A stretch of DNA of 64,000 nucleotides from CAWGMT01 sp963823675 (GTDB lineage Bacteria; Planctomycetota; Planctomycetia; Isosphaerales; Isosphaeraceae): assembly GCA_963823675.1 (NCBI GenBank), contig CAWGMT010000008.1:992001-1056000 (forward strand), read 5' to 3'. Made by a program: the position numbers and the translations under genes. Below are positions 1 to 11,272 of this stretch, piece by piece (position 1 is the stretch's first letter; each line of letters starts with the position of its first letter). The notes under the pieces are model-generated. The model saw nothing but the letters and a program-made list of their open reading frames with translations. It was not told where the DNA came from and made no database searches.

Positions 1-238
1 CGGCCCGTCCTTCCAGCCAGACGGCGGTGCCCAGGTTGTTCAGAGCGTCGGGGTTGTCAGGCTGAAGCCGCAGCGACTCGCTGAGGTAGAACTTGGCATC
101 CTCGGTACGTCCCTGCCGGAGAGATGATGTGCCCACGCTGAAAAATGCCCTTGCCGCGGTATTCGTTCCGACGTGCGGCCGAACCGGCGGCGCTGGAACT
201 CTCCGCGGGGGCGACACGAGTTCTGGCATTGTGCTCAT
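1..238 (-). CDS. TPR-repeat protein, copy A (N-terminal part, runs off the window)
   Basis: The minus strand reads from an ATG at 238 and leaves the window after about 79 codons. It begins MSTMPEL, then a proline-rich stretch and a TPR unit containing SLRQGR and LNNLGTAVW. It is clearly homologous to the two other TPR-glycosyltransferase genes here (239-1945 and 18695-20287), so a C-terminal glycosyltransferase domain is expected outside the window. An AAGGAAAG stretch lies 6 bases upstream of the ATG and could be a ribosome binding site. There is no stop codon between this start and the upstream copy B in the same frame, so it may instead be the C-terminal half of one fused protein. Confidence 0.7.
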   Translation of the reverse strand, partial: MSTMPELVSPPRRVPAPPVRPHVGTNTAARAFFSVGTSSLRQGRTEDAKFYLSESLRLQPDNPDALNNLGTAVWLEGRA

Positions 239-1945
239 CGGGATCTTTCCTTGGGATCGGGAACGACCAACGTAAACCGAGATCTCGCGTTGTTTCCGGA
301 TCAGCCGGATGGTTGTCCCCGCGTCGTTCGCGGTTCCCGCGCGCCGGCCTCGGGGCCGCGGCGCCGAGTTCGCGGACGGCGTGGTCGATTCACGTCCCAG
401 CGCCTGGGCCATGCGCTCGAAGACCCCCGGCCAATCACCGGCCCTCTGCTGCCGGAATAGCCGCATCGACGGATACCACGGGCTATCCTCGCGCTCGAGC
501 ATCCAGCGCCACTCGGCCACCGATGGCAGGCCGACCCACACCGGCGTTCCCAGGCTGCCCGCCAGGTGTGCGACCGCGCTGTCGGGCGTGACCACCAGGT
601 CCAATTGACTGATTATGGCCGCCGTATCCAGAAAGTCGCGCTCGTCGTCGGGGCCGGTGGTCTCATTCGTGATCGTTGTGACCGAAAACCACCCGTCGAG
701 AGCACGGAGCTGATCGAGACCGTGCTCCTTTTGCAGACTGATCAACCGGACGCCCGGCACGCGAGCCAGGGGCTCGAGCTGATCCAGCCGGAACGATCGC
801 ATCCGATCGGTCCGATGTTTGGGGTTGCCCTGCCAGACGATGCCGATCTTCCTTGCGCGGTCCGTGCCGCTCTCTTCGAGAGCACGCGCCAGGATTGTCC
901 GCCAGCGCGCGATCGCGGCGCCGTTGACGGAGAGATAAGCCGGCGGGGAGGGCAGATTGGCGAGGGTAATGCGCAGGATCGCCGGCAGGCTCCAGATCGA
1001 AGCGTGAACGTCGAAGGGCGGCAGAGGACTGTCTTCTTCGGTCAGGAAGTCGATTCCCGGGAACCGGGCGATCAGCCGCAAGAGAGGCTTCGGGCAGGTG
1101 ACGATGACCGATCCGGCGTTGCGCTTGCGGATTTCGGCCACGAAGCGAATGAACTGGATGGTGTCGCCCAGCCCTTGCTCGGCGTGCAGCAGAATGGTCT
1201 TTCCTCCGAGGTCCTCGCCGGTCCAGCGGGGGCAGTTCGGATTTGAGCCGACGTGCCGCCGGCAGCTCAGCCTCCATTCAAACTCGGGCCAGCCGCGCTC
1301 GTAGTCGCCGCGAGCGAGCCAGATGAACGCGCGGTTCCGGTGTGCCTCGGCGTAGTAGGGTTGAAGCTTCAAGGCGTGGTTGTGGCACGCCAGAGCCTCG
1401 TCCCACTTCCCTTGCCGCGCCAGCGTTGCCCCCAGGTTGTCGTGGGCCTCGTGGGCGTCGGGTCGAAGGCGGAGTGATTCCTGGATGCACGCAATTGCCT
1501 CGTCAAACTGGGTCAAGTCGGTCAAAAGCACGCCCAGGTTCATCCAGGTTTCGGAGGAATCGGGCTTGAGCGTCAGCGCGCGGCGATAGAACCCGGCGGC
1601 CTCCTCGAGGGCGTTCTGGTGCCAGAGGGTGTTGCCCATGTTGTTCAGGATCGAGTAATCGCCGGGCTTGAGCTGAAAGGCTCGGCGATAGTAGCCCTCG
1701 GCCTCCTCGGCCTGTCCCGTCAGCCAGACGGCCGTGCCGAGATTATTCAGAGTGTCGGGGTCGTCGGGCTCGAGGCGCAGCGATTCGCGCAGGTAGAATT
1801 CCGCGTCCTGGGGACGTCCCTGGCGGAGAGATGATGTGCCTATGTCGAAGAAAGCCTTTGCCGGCAAATCCGTTACGACGTGCGGCCGTATCGGTTGCGG
1901 TGGTACTCTCCGTGGGGGCGGCACGACTTCTGGCATCCTGCCCAT
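239..1945 (-). CDS. TPR-repeat protein with glycosyltransferase domain, copy B, open into copy A
   Basis: Read on the minus strand from ATG 1945 (MGRMPEV), which follows an AGGAGG-like site. Residues about 30-235 form tandem TPR units. The rest is a glycosyltransferase-like domain of the kind seen in TPR/GT9- or GT41-type proteins, with LLHAEQGLGDTIQFIR and TPDSAVAHLAGSLG motifs and a WRWMLERED segment near the end. Such proteins are usually thought to transfer sugars to proteins or surface polymers; the acceptor here is unknown. The frame has no stop before copy A: after the conserved LFRQ end the reading continues about 70 codons, through what is untranslated leader in the homologue at 18.6 kb, and straight into the copy A start. 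Either the stop was lost by mutation or error, or this is a genuine tandem fusion. Confidence 0.75.
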
Positions 1946-1977
1946 GGGGATCCCTCCTCTGGATCGGCAACGAACAA

Positions 1978-2006
1978 AGTAAACCGAGATCGGGCGTCTC
2001 TTCCAA
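1978..2006 (-). promoter_or_regulatory. Probable sigma70-type promoter of copy B
   Basis: On the minus strand TTGGAA (2006-2001) and TTTACT (1983-1978) are separated by exactly 17 bases. The same roughly 40-base block, from AGTTGGGC through TTTACTTTG, is essentially identical upstream of the homologue at 18.6 kb, whereas the flanks diverge. Conservation at the same distance from both starts supports a promoter or leader element; transcription is not shown. Confidence 0.5.
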
Positions 2007-2102
2007 GCCCAACTCTCGGTCAGAGATAGCGTCTGCCGGCCGATTTGTGGTAGTTTAGGGAGGATGTCATCGCGACCGGCGACAACTTTTAGAGCACGAT
2101 GC

Positions 2103-2890
2103 ATGACGATCCGCCATCCGCTGGGGCTTCGACTTGATCCGGAACGGTCGGTGCGTGACCAGATTCACGAAGCGGCCCGAATCGGGGCTCGCGGCGTGGT
2201 TCTGGATGCGTCGGGCGAGCTGGCGCCGCACCGCCTCGGTGCGACCGGCCGGCGCGAGCTACGGCACGTCTTGCGAACGACCGAGCTCTCCCTGATCGCG
2301 CTTTCGTTACCGACGCGGCGCGGGTTCGACACGACCGATCAGCTCGACGATCGCATCCGCCGGGCGGACACTGCGTTTGGGATGGCCTTCGAGCTGGGTA
2401 CGACCATCGTGCTGGCCCGCGCGGCGCGGTACCAAGGGCGGAGGATGCGGCCCGCCGCGAGATCTTCACCACGACGCTCGTGGCGCTGGGCCAGCGCCGA
2501 CCACCAGGGCGTGCGGCTGGCGGTGGAAACGGGCACGGAAGCCGGCGAGACGCTGGCGTCGTTCCTTGAAGCCGTGGCGTCGCCCGGCCTGGCCGCCAGT
2601 ATTGACCCCGCGGGCCTGTTGCAGGCTGGGATCGACCCGGTCGTGGCGGCCCGCGAGCTGGGTTCCTGGGTTGTGCACGCCTACGCCGGCGACGCGACCG
2701 ACAGCGCGCGGCGCCCCAGGTCAACCCGCGTGGCCCGGGGTTTCCGCGAGGCGCGCTCGATTGGGTGGAATTCCTGGGCTCACTCGAGGAGATCGGCTAC
2801 GGCGGCTTCCTGACGATCTGGCCCACTGCCGGCCGTCCCGTGGCGGCGCAATTTCAGGCTATCGCCGACCGGCTCAAAATGATCGGCTGA
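2103..2890 (+). pseudogene. Xylose-isomerase-like TIM-barrel protein, three frameshifts
   Basis: The start is taken at ATG 2103 (MTIRHPLGLRLD); an in-frame ATG at 2064 is also possible. The N-terminal residues VRDQIHEAARIGARGVVLDA and a later VRLAVETGTEAG segment fit the sugar phosphate isomerase/epimerase (AP endonuclease 2-like) barrel family. The family pattern moves to another frame near 2427 (continuing as EDAARREIFTTTL), returns to the first frame near 2497, and moves again near 2716, where it reads PRGALDWVEFLGSLEEIGYG and ends at TGA 2890. The first change looks like a one-base loss and the second like a one-base gain, both in GC runs. As written no functional protein is made; sequencing error is a real alternative. 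It converges on the DUF4159 gene, 11 bases away. Confidence 0.65.
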
Positions 2891-2901
2891 CCGGCCGTTC
2901 C

Positions 2902-5198
2902 CTACGGCAAGGTCGCGTAAATGACGATATTCGCGGCGATCTTGACTGCGCTCTGGTGGGAGTAGCCCTTGCAGTCGATTCCCGTGTGTCTTTCGAGGGC
3001 GCAGCCGATGTCGAACTTGGAGTAAATGATTGCCCAGTGGTTATTGATCTTGACGCCTTCGAGCTGGGGAAAATTGCGGCCGCCGCCGGCGGCGGGCGTG
3101 TACTGGCTATCGGATAGGTCGAAGGCGACTTTGTCGGTGAACAGCTCGTCGTCGTTGGGGATTGGCACCAGCGGCTTGTTGGGCAAGAGCTGAGCGACGA
3201 ACCGGCGAAAGGCGATGTCGAAAGCCTTGCTGCCGCAGGCGGCGTCGGCGAAGAGGGTGCCGCCTCCCGGGTCGAGATGCCGGCGCAGGGCGTCGAGATC
3301 GTCGCGGCCGAAGGCCAGGACCGCCCGCCCGTGAATGTAGATCAGGGGGTAATAGATCAAGCTCGGGTCGCTTGGGACCAAGTCTTTCTGGGTGATGACG
3401 ACGTCGAAGCTCAGGGGAGGCCGATGGAGGGCGTCCATCAGGTTGGGGATGGCCAGCGGGGCGATGTTCCAGTCGCCGGTGTGCTTCAGCTTGGCGATGC
3501 GCAGGGCGCCCTGCTTGGCGCGTCCGCCTTGAAATTGCGCACCTCGCGCACCGCCAGCTTGTCCGCCGGCATCGCCCGGCCCGTGACGTAGTCAACGATG
3601 TTCTGGCCAACCCGAACGGCCTTGATCACGGCGGGGTTGGTCATGCCGTGCTCGGCCTGGTTCCAGTAACAAGAGAGGTCGGACGGCGAGTAGATCAGTA
3701 CCGTGCGGCACCCGTATTCGATGCCCCAGAGCGGGTTGACGGCGGGCGAAATCAGGTGCCTCGCCCGCCATACCGGATGCTCGGGCGGGAGTAGTTTGAG
3801 CTGGTATTCGTCCTCCGGGAAGACCGCCTTGATCAGGCGCTTGACGCCCTGGTCGAATTCGGGGCTGCCGCAACATGCCTCGGTGAGTATGAACCCGCCT
3901 TGCTCGACGAAGCTGCGGAGGTTCTTGCGGGCAGGCTCCGAGAACTGGGGATCTCTGTGGCCGTTAAAGAAGACGATGGGGGCCTGAAGCATGTCCTCGA
4001 CGGTCGCGAAGCTGGAGTTGACGGTCTGCCAGGTCAAGAGGTTATTCCAGTCCCGCGAGACGATTCCGACCATGTTGCGGACGTCGTCGGGGTCGTTGTT
4101 CCAATCGTCGGCCGGCAGGTGGCGAAGCTTGTTGATCAAGACGGGCGCGCGGCCCTTCGCCAGGAAGAGAAGGGCAAAGCTGGTTGCAACCACGTCGTTC
4201 TCCTGGGCGAACCCGATCCAGAACCCCCCGAATTGGTTCTGAGTGCGGACCAGTTCCTCCGCGCCGAGCCGATACCAGTCAAACCGGCCGAAGAACCGGA
4301 CGCCGGCGAGCCGGCCGGCGCGCTCGAGGGCATAGAGGTAGTAATGCTTCCAGATCGCGCCGTTGCCGAAATTCTGGCTCACTTGAAAATGGCTGGTCAG
4401 CCAGTCGATGCCGCGCACGATGGCCGGGTCGAACCCTCCCTTGCCGCAATTGTGGATCACGTGGCCTTCGAGGAACTCCTGGCTCTGGAACCGCCTGCCG
4501 CCGGTGATGATCAGGCTTGACAGCCCCGCGCAGGTCATGCTTCCGGTCGATTGGCCCTGTCCGGCTCGATAGCTCCAGCCGCCGTCGCGATTCTGCAACT
4601 TCTCGAAGTACACCCGGGACAGGGCCCAGACCTGGGGATCGATGCTGACTCCCGCCTCGCTCGCGGCATTGAGGCCAAGCAGGGCATACTGGGTATTCGA
4701 ATTGTCGCCGTCCTGAGACTTTTGTTCCGAGTACGTCCAGCTACCCGGCCATTGCTGGCGGTCGGCGAACTTCAACTGGGCATGCTCCAGCCACTTGACG
4801 TTCGCCACGATCCGGACGCGATCAATCCTGGGCTCCGCGGCGGCGAAGACCATGGTTTGCAGCGAGATGGCGTACGTGCTCTTCAAATCCTCCGGACCGA
4901 AGTGGCGGAGATACTCAACCGCCCTCTGGATCGCTGGCGAGGCCGGGTTTTCACCCGCGGTGATCAGAGCCAGGGTGATCAGGCTCGTCGTGCCGGTACG
5001 GGCGCGCCCCTCGACTTCCGGCCAGGAACCGTCGGGTTGCTGGCGAGCCTTGAGAAACCGTACCCCCAAGCGAATCGCGTGCTCGACCTGTTCGCTCGTG
5101 ACGTCGCCTCGGATCGTGGCCGGGCCCAGGGCCGCATCGACGACCAGCGCCAGCCCCGCCACTCCGATCCAGTACCAGCGACGAGAGGAGCGCAACAT
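2902..5198 (-). CDS. Exported prenyltransferase-toroid / DUF4159 protein (frameshifted near 3517)
   Basis: The start is placed at ATG 5198 (MLRSSRRWYWIG), which opens a signal peptide; longer in-frame starts upstream would mask it. Residues about 35-330 contain repeats of the squalene cyclase/prenyltransferase alpha-alpha toroid type, with DGSW and RDGGWSY motifs. The second half is a DUF4159 domain, with APIVFFNGHRDP and QGGFILTEACCGSPEF. The frame ends early at a TGA near 3486, but the family sequence continues one frame over (GALRIAKLKHTGDW, then DALHRPPLSFDVV) to 2902. One base appears to be missing in the GGCGCG run at about 3517. DUF4159 proteins with this layout are typical of planctomycetes; their function is not known to me. 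Confidence 0.75.
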
Positions 5199-5351
5199 CG
5201 GTGCTTCACCACGTGATCCGGGAGGTTGGAATCCGGCGGAGCGGTCCCGTCTGCCTGGCCGGCCAAACAATGAATTCATTCTGACGATCAAAGCGAGGGT
5301 CTTGCAAGTACGGGCCGCGCACTTGACCGGCGACTCATGAAGGTTGGCGTC

Positions 5352-8300
5352 TCAATCGGCTGCCGGCCCGACCGCCTCGAGAATGGCGGGCCGCTCAGTC
5401 AACGTCATCAGATAGGCGATGAGATCGGCGAACTCGTGCTTCGTCATCGAATCCACGAGGCCTGCCGGCATCAGCGATGTTTCACTGACACGACGGACGT
5501 CGATTGCGGATTTTGCGATGCGAACGGGCGTAAGGTCTGTTCCGATTAAATCCAGATGTGTATTGCTTTCTCCGCGAAACAGGCCGCTCAAGACGGTACC
5601 GTCGGCCTTGGCGACGACGACGCGTAGATAGCCGCTGGCGATCCGATTCGAGGGCTCGAGGACAGAGCGGACAATCTCTGCCTTGTCGTACTTGAGCGCC
5701 AGGCCGGTCAAGTCGGGGCCGATCCGGGCCGTCCCCCGTCCGGCGGCCGCATGGCATTTGACGCAACCTACCCCTTTGGGGTCAAAGAAGAACGTCTCGC
5801 CCTTCTTGGCGTCACCAGGATGCGTGAGCGCGTAATCCCGTAATTCATCGCGCGGGGTTCTATCACTCCCGGGAGCGGAGGATTCGTCGGACAGGGCGGC
5901 AAGTTGGACACTGAACGACCAGACGCCGATCCCCTGGCGGGTCCGGATTACGATCCGGTTTATGCCTCTCTTGAGGACAAGCCGGCCGGTGTCGGAATCC
6001 GGAGAGTAAGCCCGGCCCGATTGATGATCCGAGTGGAAGGCTACCGACCCGTTGGCAGTGACCGTGATTGTCCCGCTCGAGCCGAGCTTGATCAGGGCCG
6101 GCCGATCGCGATCGGCGACGATCTCGGTGTAGGCGAAGGCGATCAGGTCGGGCGATCCCTTCGTAGCATAACCAGCTCCGCCGGGGCCGCCGGCGCCGTT
6201 ATTGAGGTCGCGAACGAGGACGCGCCCCGTCGTGGGATCGCCTCGGCACGGGGCCCAGCTCAGCGAACGGCCTTCAGCGCCAATGTACTGCGCGGGCGAA
6301 GTCGATCGATGCGGGATCGGTGAACATCGGAGGCGTATTCCTGGGGAACGGCCCGATCAACTTCCATTCGGTCACTGGTCGGAACCGCGCCAGGATTCGC
6401 TCGACGGCGAGCGCCGCCGGGCCAGTGAACTGACCCGAACGGGCCCGGGATTCCAGCTCGGGGCCGACCGAGTCGCGGAGTGCCCGCAAGGCTTCCTCGC
6501 CGGCCTGGCGCACGTCGGGGTCATGTTCGTCGAGAGCATCCAGGTACACGGACAAGGCCCTCGGATCGGGCATGCTGGCCAGGGCCTTGGTCGCCGCGGC
6601 ACGGTAGGTCTCATCGCCGGCGAGTTCGAGCAATGCGGGAACCGATTCGCGGACCTTCAAGGCCGCGACGGCCCCGATGCCGGCGAGGCGAACGTCCGGG
6701 GAAACGTCGTTGAGCCGGTCCATGATCCTCTGGCGGACCTCCGGCAAGGGGGCGCCAACCGTTGCGAGCGACTCCAGAACAGCCACGCGGACGGTCGCCG
6801 CGGGATGGCAAAGAAGATCCGCCAGGCCCGCCTGAGGGATGGGGTAGCGGCGGCCCGATGACGCTATCGCCCGCGCGACCAGTGAGGCGGGCGACGTCGG
6901 ATCGTGGACGAGCGCCAGACGAGCTTCGAGGACCTCCGGGGCGTCGAATTCATTGAGCGACTCGAGCGCGGCCTCACGAACCTTGTTGGGCCGCTGCGGG
7001 TCTGCGAGCAGGCGGATCAGCTTGGGGATTGAGGCTCTGTCGCCGAGATCCCCCAGCGCCGCGCGAGCCCTGCGAGATTGACCGGATCGGGTTCCCGTTC
7101 GAGCCCGATCCGGAGCGCGGGCAAGGCTCGTTCGCCGATGGCGATCAAGCCGGCGATTGCCTGGCGCCTGACCAGGAGTTCCTCGTCATCGAGGGCCTCC
7201 GCGAGCCCTTCGAACACCACAGACATGCCCATTCCGTCCCAGTCTTGCGTCTTGCGGGGAAACTCACCAGCCAGTGGGTTCGGGCCAAACCAGCCTTCCG
7301 CTCTCGCGGGGTAGCGGCGGTGAAGACCGGCGAGAGTCGTTACCACGCGCGCCCGCCAGGCCGGCTCGGCTGAGTCGCCCAAGCACCGCACGAGCGCTCT
7401 GGCGACGGGGACCGACCACCACTCGTCGCACAGCCGAAGCGCGGCGTCGCGCCGACCCGGTTCGCCGAGCGCCTCGACCAGGAGATCGGCGTCGGCCACT
7501 CCGATAGCCCGGATCGCGCGGCGGATCGACCAGGCCGCGAAGCGGTCGGGGTCCCCGAGCGAAGCCAGGAGCGACGGCGATGCGGCCGGGCTGCTGATTC
7601 TGCCCAGCGCGATGGCCGCCTCGCGTCGGACCAATGGGTGTGGGTCGCCGAGCAACCGCGTCAACGCGGGCACTGCCTCGGGGTCACGGTGAATCCCGAC
7701 CGAGCGGGCCGCTTGCGCCCGGACATCGACGTCGGCATCGGCCAGCGACTCGAGGATTGACCGGCGTACAGCCGTGGTACCGATTGAGTCGAGCGCCCAG
7801 AGCGCGTGCAACCGGCCGACCTTGTGTACCTGATCCTTCAACTTCTCCATCAACGGGCCTGCCGACTCCGCCCCGCGCGCGGCGAGGGCACGCTGGGCGG
7901 CGAGGCGTACGGACAGAGCGGGGTGCAGAAGAGCCGCCAGCCTATCGGTAAGGCTGTCGCCGGTCGGCCGCGGAGACGGCCTGACGCGGTCGCGGCCGGA
8001 ATAGGTCAAGCGGAAGAGCCGGCCTGTCTTCGGGCCGTCGGCGAGGAACCCGTTGAAGCCCCAATCGACGAGGTAGAGCGAATTCCCTCCGTCGCCGACG
8101 GCCAGCGAAAATGGGCGAAAGTCGCCGAGCGTCCCCTTGCGAACGATGTATTCCTTAGCCTTGACCGCGAAGGTACCGCCTGAGCGTCCGACCTCGTACC
8201 GAATGACGGCCTGAAGTCCCCAGTCGCAGAAGAACAGGTTGCCGCGGAATCGCTTGGCGAGTCCGTCTTCGTTATAGCAGAGCCCCTGGGCCCCCGCTCC

Positions 8301-9104
8301 GCCGATCCGGCCTTCCACGATCGGGAGCGCGCGATCGGGAGCGCTCAGGAATTCGTACGGATACCCATAGTGCCCGCCGACGATGTGATGAGTCAGGCTG
8401 TTCGGCCACTTCTTGCTGTCGTCGTCGTTACCGTACGTGAAGATTTCGTCGGTCGCAGACAGGGCGACGGACAGTGGGTTTCGCTCCCCGGTCGAGACGA
8501 TTTCCAGGCCGGTCCCGTCGGGACGGACGCGGATCACTCCCCCCCCGAACAGCCGGATCGTCGTACCGTCCCTGCCGATGCCTCGGGGAATGCCCTTGTC
8601 GCCCACCGAAATGTAAAGGAATCCATCGATGCCCAGACGGATGCCCGAGGCGATGTGGTCATTGATACCGTTGAAGCCGGGCACTTTCGGCCCAAGCCCG
8701 GTCGCCAGATCGATCCGCTGATCGGCCCTGCCGTCGTGATCCGTGTCGCGGAAGGCCGAAAGGTAGGGGGCGTGAACCACGTAGAGCGTGTCATCGACCC
8801 ATTCAAGTCCCATCACTGCCCAGAGGTTTTCGGCGAAGACGGTGATGCGACCGTCCTTGATCGAGACAACGGAGTCGGCCGGCGTCGTGACCGGGCCGGG
8901 CATATCCATCGGATCTTGCCCGAGGTAGATCGTGCCGTCGGGCGCCGTGACGATCGCGGTCGGGAACCGAATTTCGGGCGCCTCGGCCACGAGCTCGATC
9001 TTCCAGCCCGGCGCCAACCGGACCGAAGGCGATCGGCCTGATGCCACATAGATTACGGCGACACCGATGGAAATGACGATCGTGATCGCCAAAAGGAATC
9101 GCAT
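5352..9104 (-). CDS. PVC-type haem-binding protein: beta-propeller, HEAT repeats, CxxCH domain (two frameshifts)
   Basis: The start is at ATG 9104, giving a short N-terminal membrane anchor (LLAITIVISIGVAVIYV). Next come a sugar-dehydrogenase/NHL-like propeller (FPTAIVTAPDGTIYLGQDP, GERNPLSVALSATDEIF), a long run of HEAT repeats, a beta-rich segment and a cytochrome c/PVC haem-binding end with GVGCVKCHAAAGRG near 5750. The C-terminus has the family's SLMPAGLVDSMTKHEFADLI. Reading needs frame changes at about 7061 and 6290; both lie in GC-rich text and look like small indels. Proteins of this architecture are abundant in planctomycetes and are inferred to be envelope electron-transfer or dehydrogenase proteins; the substrate is unknown. 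Covalent haem attachment would need the ResB/CcsA proteins encoded a few kb away. Confidence 0.8.
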
Positions 9105-9263
9105 GAGCCGACACCAGCGCCGCCTCAAATTGCGCGGCAAATGCTCTGTAAAAAGAGAACAGGTCGTGGGTATCAGGTCGATAAAGGGCACAGCTCGTAG
9201 TGTCGTCCAGGCAGCGTCGCGCGGCCGCATGCTAGCGAAACTCCGACCTGGCTGCAAGACGAA

Positions 9264-10661
9264 TCATTCTCCCAGGAGAGCCCGCAACACGAGATCGCGT
9301 ACTGCGGTCATGGGGAGAGATCCATCGACGCCCGGAGCTTCCCCATCACCGATCAAGACAGGCCGGTCCTCGGCATTCCGGGCGGGGACTCCGTGACTAC
9401 CCCGCACCAGGCCCGGATCGAGCGGGACCACGTCGAATAGCGTTCTGAACCCGAGCTTCTTCCGCACGAGCCGGCGCAGCGCGCGACCCTTCGGCCAGAA
9501 GAGGCGGGGATCGAAGAAAAGCTCGCAGGGGTCGTAACCGGGCTTGCGATGGATGTCGACCGTGCGGGCAAAGTCGGGAGCGAGTCGGTCGTCGAGCCAG
9601 TAAGGGTACGCAAACCACGAGTCCCTCTGGGCCAGGACTACCAGTTCTCCCGATCGCTGGTGGTCGAGGCCGATCTGGCTGCGTTCCTCGCCGGCCAGGA
9701 CCTGCGCGACGCCCGGGATGCCCGCGAGCAGTCCACGCAACTCTTCGACCAGGGATCGATCGGCTCGGCGAAGATAAACATGAGCGACCTGATGGTCGCA
9801 AACCGCCAGCGCCCGGCTGCCGAACGTGTCGAGCATCTCGCCAAATGGGCCGGACCGGACGCTCAAGAGGCTCGCCTCGCGGAGCAAGCGATTCAAGAGG
9901 ACCGGCCGGCTGACATCGGTGTGTCCGTACTCGCTGACCACCCAGACCCGTGCCCCGATTGCCGACGCGGCCTCGCAGATCACGGTGCACGCATCGTCGA
10001 GCTCGCGCACGAGGCGAGGCATGTCGCACTTCGACGGCCCGAAGCGCTGGGGGTCATAATCAAGGTGCGGCAAATACACCAGACATAACTCGGGCCGTTC
10101 GCTCGCGAGCACAGAGGCGGCGCATCGTGCAATCCACTCGGTGCAGGGCCGCCCAGCCGTAGGCCCCCAGAAGGTGTGGAACGGGAAGCTTCCGAGGCTG
10201 TGCTCCAGCCGCCGGCATAATCCCTCGGGAGTACCGGAAATTCCGAACGCCTTATTCCCGTCGGCGCCATAATAGGGCTTGGGGGTCACGCTGATGTCTA
10301 CGTCGGCTCCTTGATTGAACCACCAGAACAGCTTGGCGGCCCGAAACGGCAGACCGCGCCCCTGGGCAAGGCGGCGGGCAGTCCCATAAAATGATTCAGC
10401 TTGAATCAGGGCGTTCGATTGCTGCCAGAACCGGATCTCGCCGGTGTCGCGGAACAGCCAGCCGTTGCCGACGATTCCGTGCTCCCCGGGCGGGCGGCCG
10501 GTCAAGATGGTTGCCTGGGCCGTGCAAGTGACGGCGGGCACAACCTCGTTGAGCGAGCGAACCCAGCCCCGCCCGGCAAGTTGCCGGAGCCCTGGCGCAT
10601 CGGGCAGCAGCTTTCGGGTCAGTCCGACCGCGTTGATCAGGACAAGCGGTTGCAGTTCCAT
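9264..10661 (-). CDS. Type I phosphodiesterase / nucleotide pyrophosphatase family protein
   Basis: This 465-residue protein belongs to the alkaline-phosphatase superfamily. It shows PAVTCTAQATILTGRPPGEH (the catalytic Thr and metal-site region), a WWFNQGADVD segment, a VYLPHLDYDPQRFGP segment supplying metal ligands, and VVSEYGHTDVSRP for the second metal site. No signal peptide or membrane segment is evident, so it is probably cytoplasmic. Members hydrolyse phosphodiester or phosphate esters; the substrate cannot be told from sequence. Relatives occur in ebo-type clusters, but no other ebo gene is next to it. It is divergent from the DUF309 gene, with only 22 bases between the two start codons. 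Confidence 0.8.
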   Translation of the reverse strand: MELQPLVLINAVGLTRKLLPDAPGLRQLAGRGWVRSLNEVVPAVTCTAQATILTGRPPGEHGIVGNGWLFRDTGEIRFWQQSNALIQAESFYGTARRLAQGRGLPFRAAKLFWWFNQGADVDISVTPKPYYGADGNKAFGISGTPEGLCRRLEHSLGSFPFHTFWGPTAGRPCTEWIARCAASVLASERPELCLVYLPHLDYDPQRFGPSKCDMPRLVRELDDACTVICEAASAIGARVWVVSEYGHTDVSRPVLLNRLLREASLLSVRSGPFGEMLDTFGSRALAVCDHQVAHVYLRRADRSLVEELRGLLAGIPGVAQVLAGEERSQIGLDHQRSGELVVLAQRDSWFAYPYWLDDRLAPDFARTVDIHRKPGYDPCELFFDPRLFWPKGRALRRLVRKKLGFRTLFDVVPLDPGLVRGSHGVPARNAEDRPVLIGDGEAPGVDGSLPMTAVRDLVLRALLGE

Positions 10662-10683
10662 CCGGCGAAGGGCCTCATCGGGA

Positions 10684-11214
10684 ATGTTGAGCTCTGAATC
10701 GACCGAACCGTTCCCACCTTACTCGTATGTCCCAGGGGGGCCTTGGCCGCATCCGACTGGTTCGCCGCAGGGCCATTCCTTCGGCCGCGCCTCGAAAATA
10801 GCGGATTCGTCGACCGGCTCGAGCGATTGGTTCGCGCGGCGGTTTGACCGCGGCATAGCGCTCTTCAACGCAGGCTATTATTGGGAAGCGCACGAGGTGT
10901 GGGAAGAGCTGTGGCATGCGTGCGGCCGTCGAGGCACGACCGCCGACGTGCTGCGAGCGCTCGTCAAGCTGGCCGCCGCGGGTGTCAAGGTCCGCGAACG
11001 CCAGGAGCATGGCGTACGAACTCACGCCCGGCGAGCCGCGGAGCTGCTCGTATCGGCGAAAGAGCGCGGCGATGCGTGCCGAATGGGCCTGGATCTGGCC
11101 TATCTGATCGAACGAGCCCTCGACGTCGCGACGAACCCTCCGCGCGACCCTGGGCCGCTCCAGTCACCGGTGACTCGCGTGTTTCCGTTTCTCATTGGAA
11201 ACCTCTTCCCATAG
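10684..11214 (+). CDS. DUF309 domain protein
   Basis: The likely start is ATG 10684 (MLSSESTEPFPPYSYVPGG); the frame is open further upstream, but that part overlaps the divergent phosphodiesterase. The core of about 70 residues contains the DUF309 signature GYYWEAHEVWEELWHACG followed by LVKLAAAGVKV. DUF309 is a small all-helical domain of unknown biochemical role. The proline-rich N-terminus (PGGPWPHPTGSPQGHSFG) seems typical of planctomycete members. The extreme C-terminus, PVTRVFPFLIGN, is hydrophobic. Confidence 0.8.
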   Translation: MLSSESTEPFPPYSYVPGGPWPHPTGSPQGHSFGRASKIADSSTGSSDWFARRFDRGIALFNAGYYWEAHEVWEELWHACGRRGTTADVLRALVKLAAAGVKVRERQEHGVRTHARRAAELLVSAKERGDACRMGLDLAYLIERALDVATNPPRDPGPLQSPVTRVFPFLIGNLFP

Positions 11215-11272
11215 CCTTATCTCTTGGCGTCGTTGCCCAAACCGCCGGTTCCAGGCGATCATCTCGTTGCAT

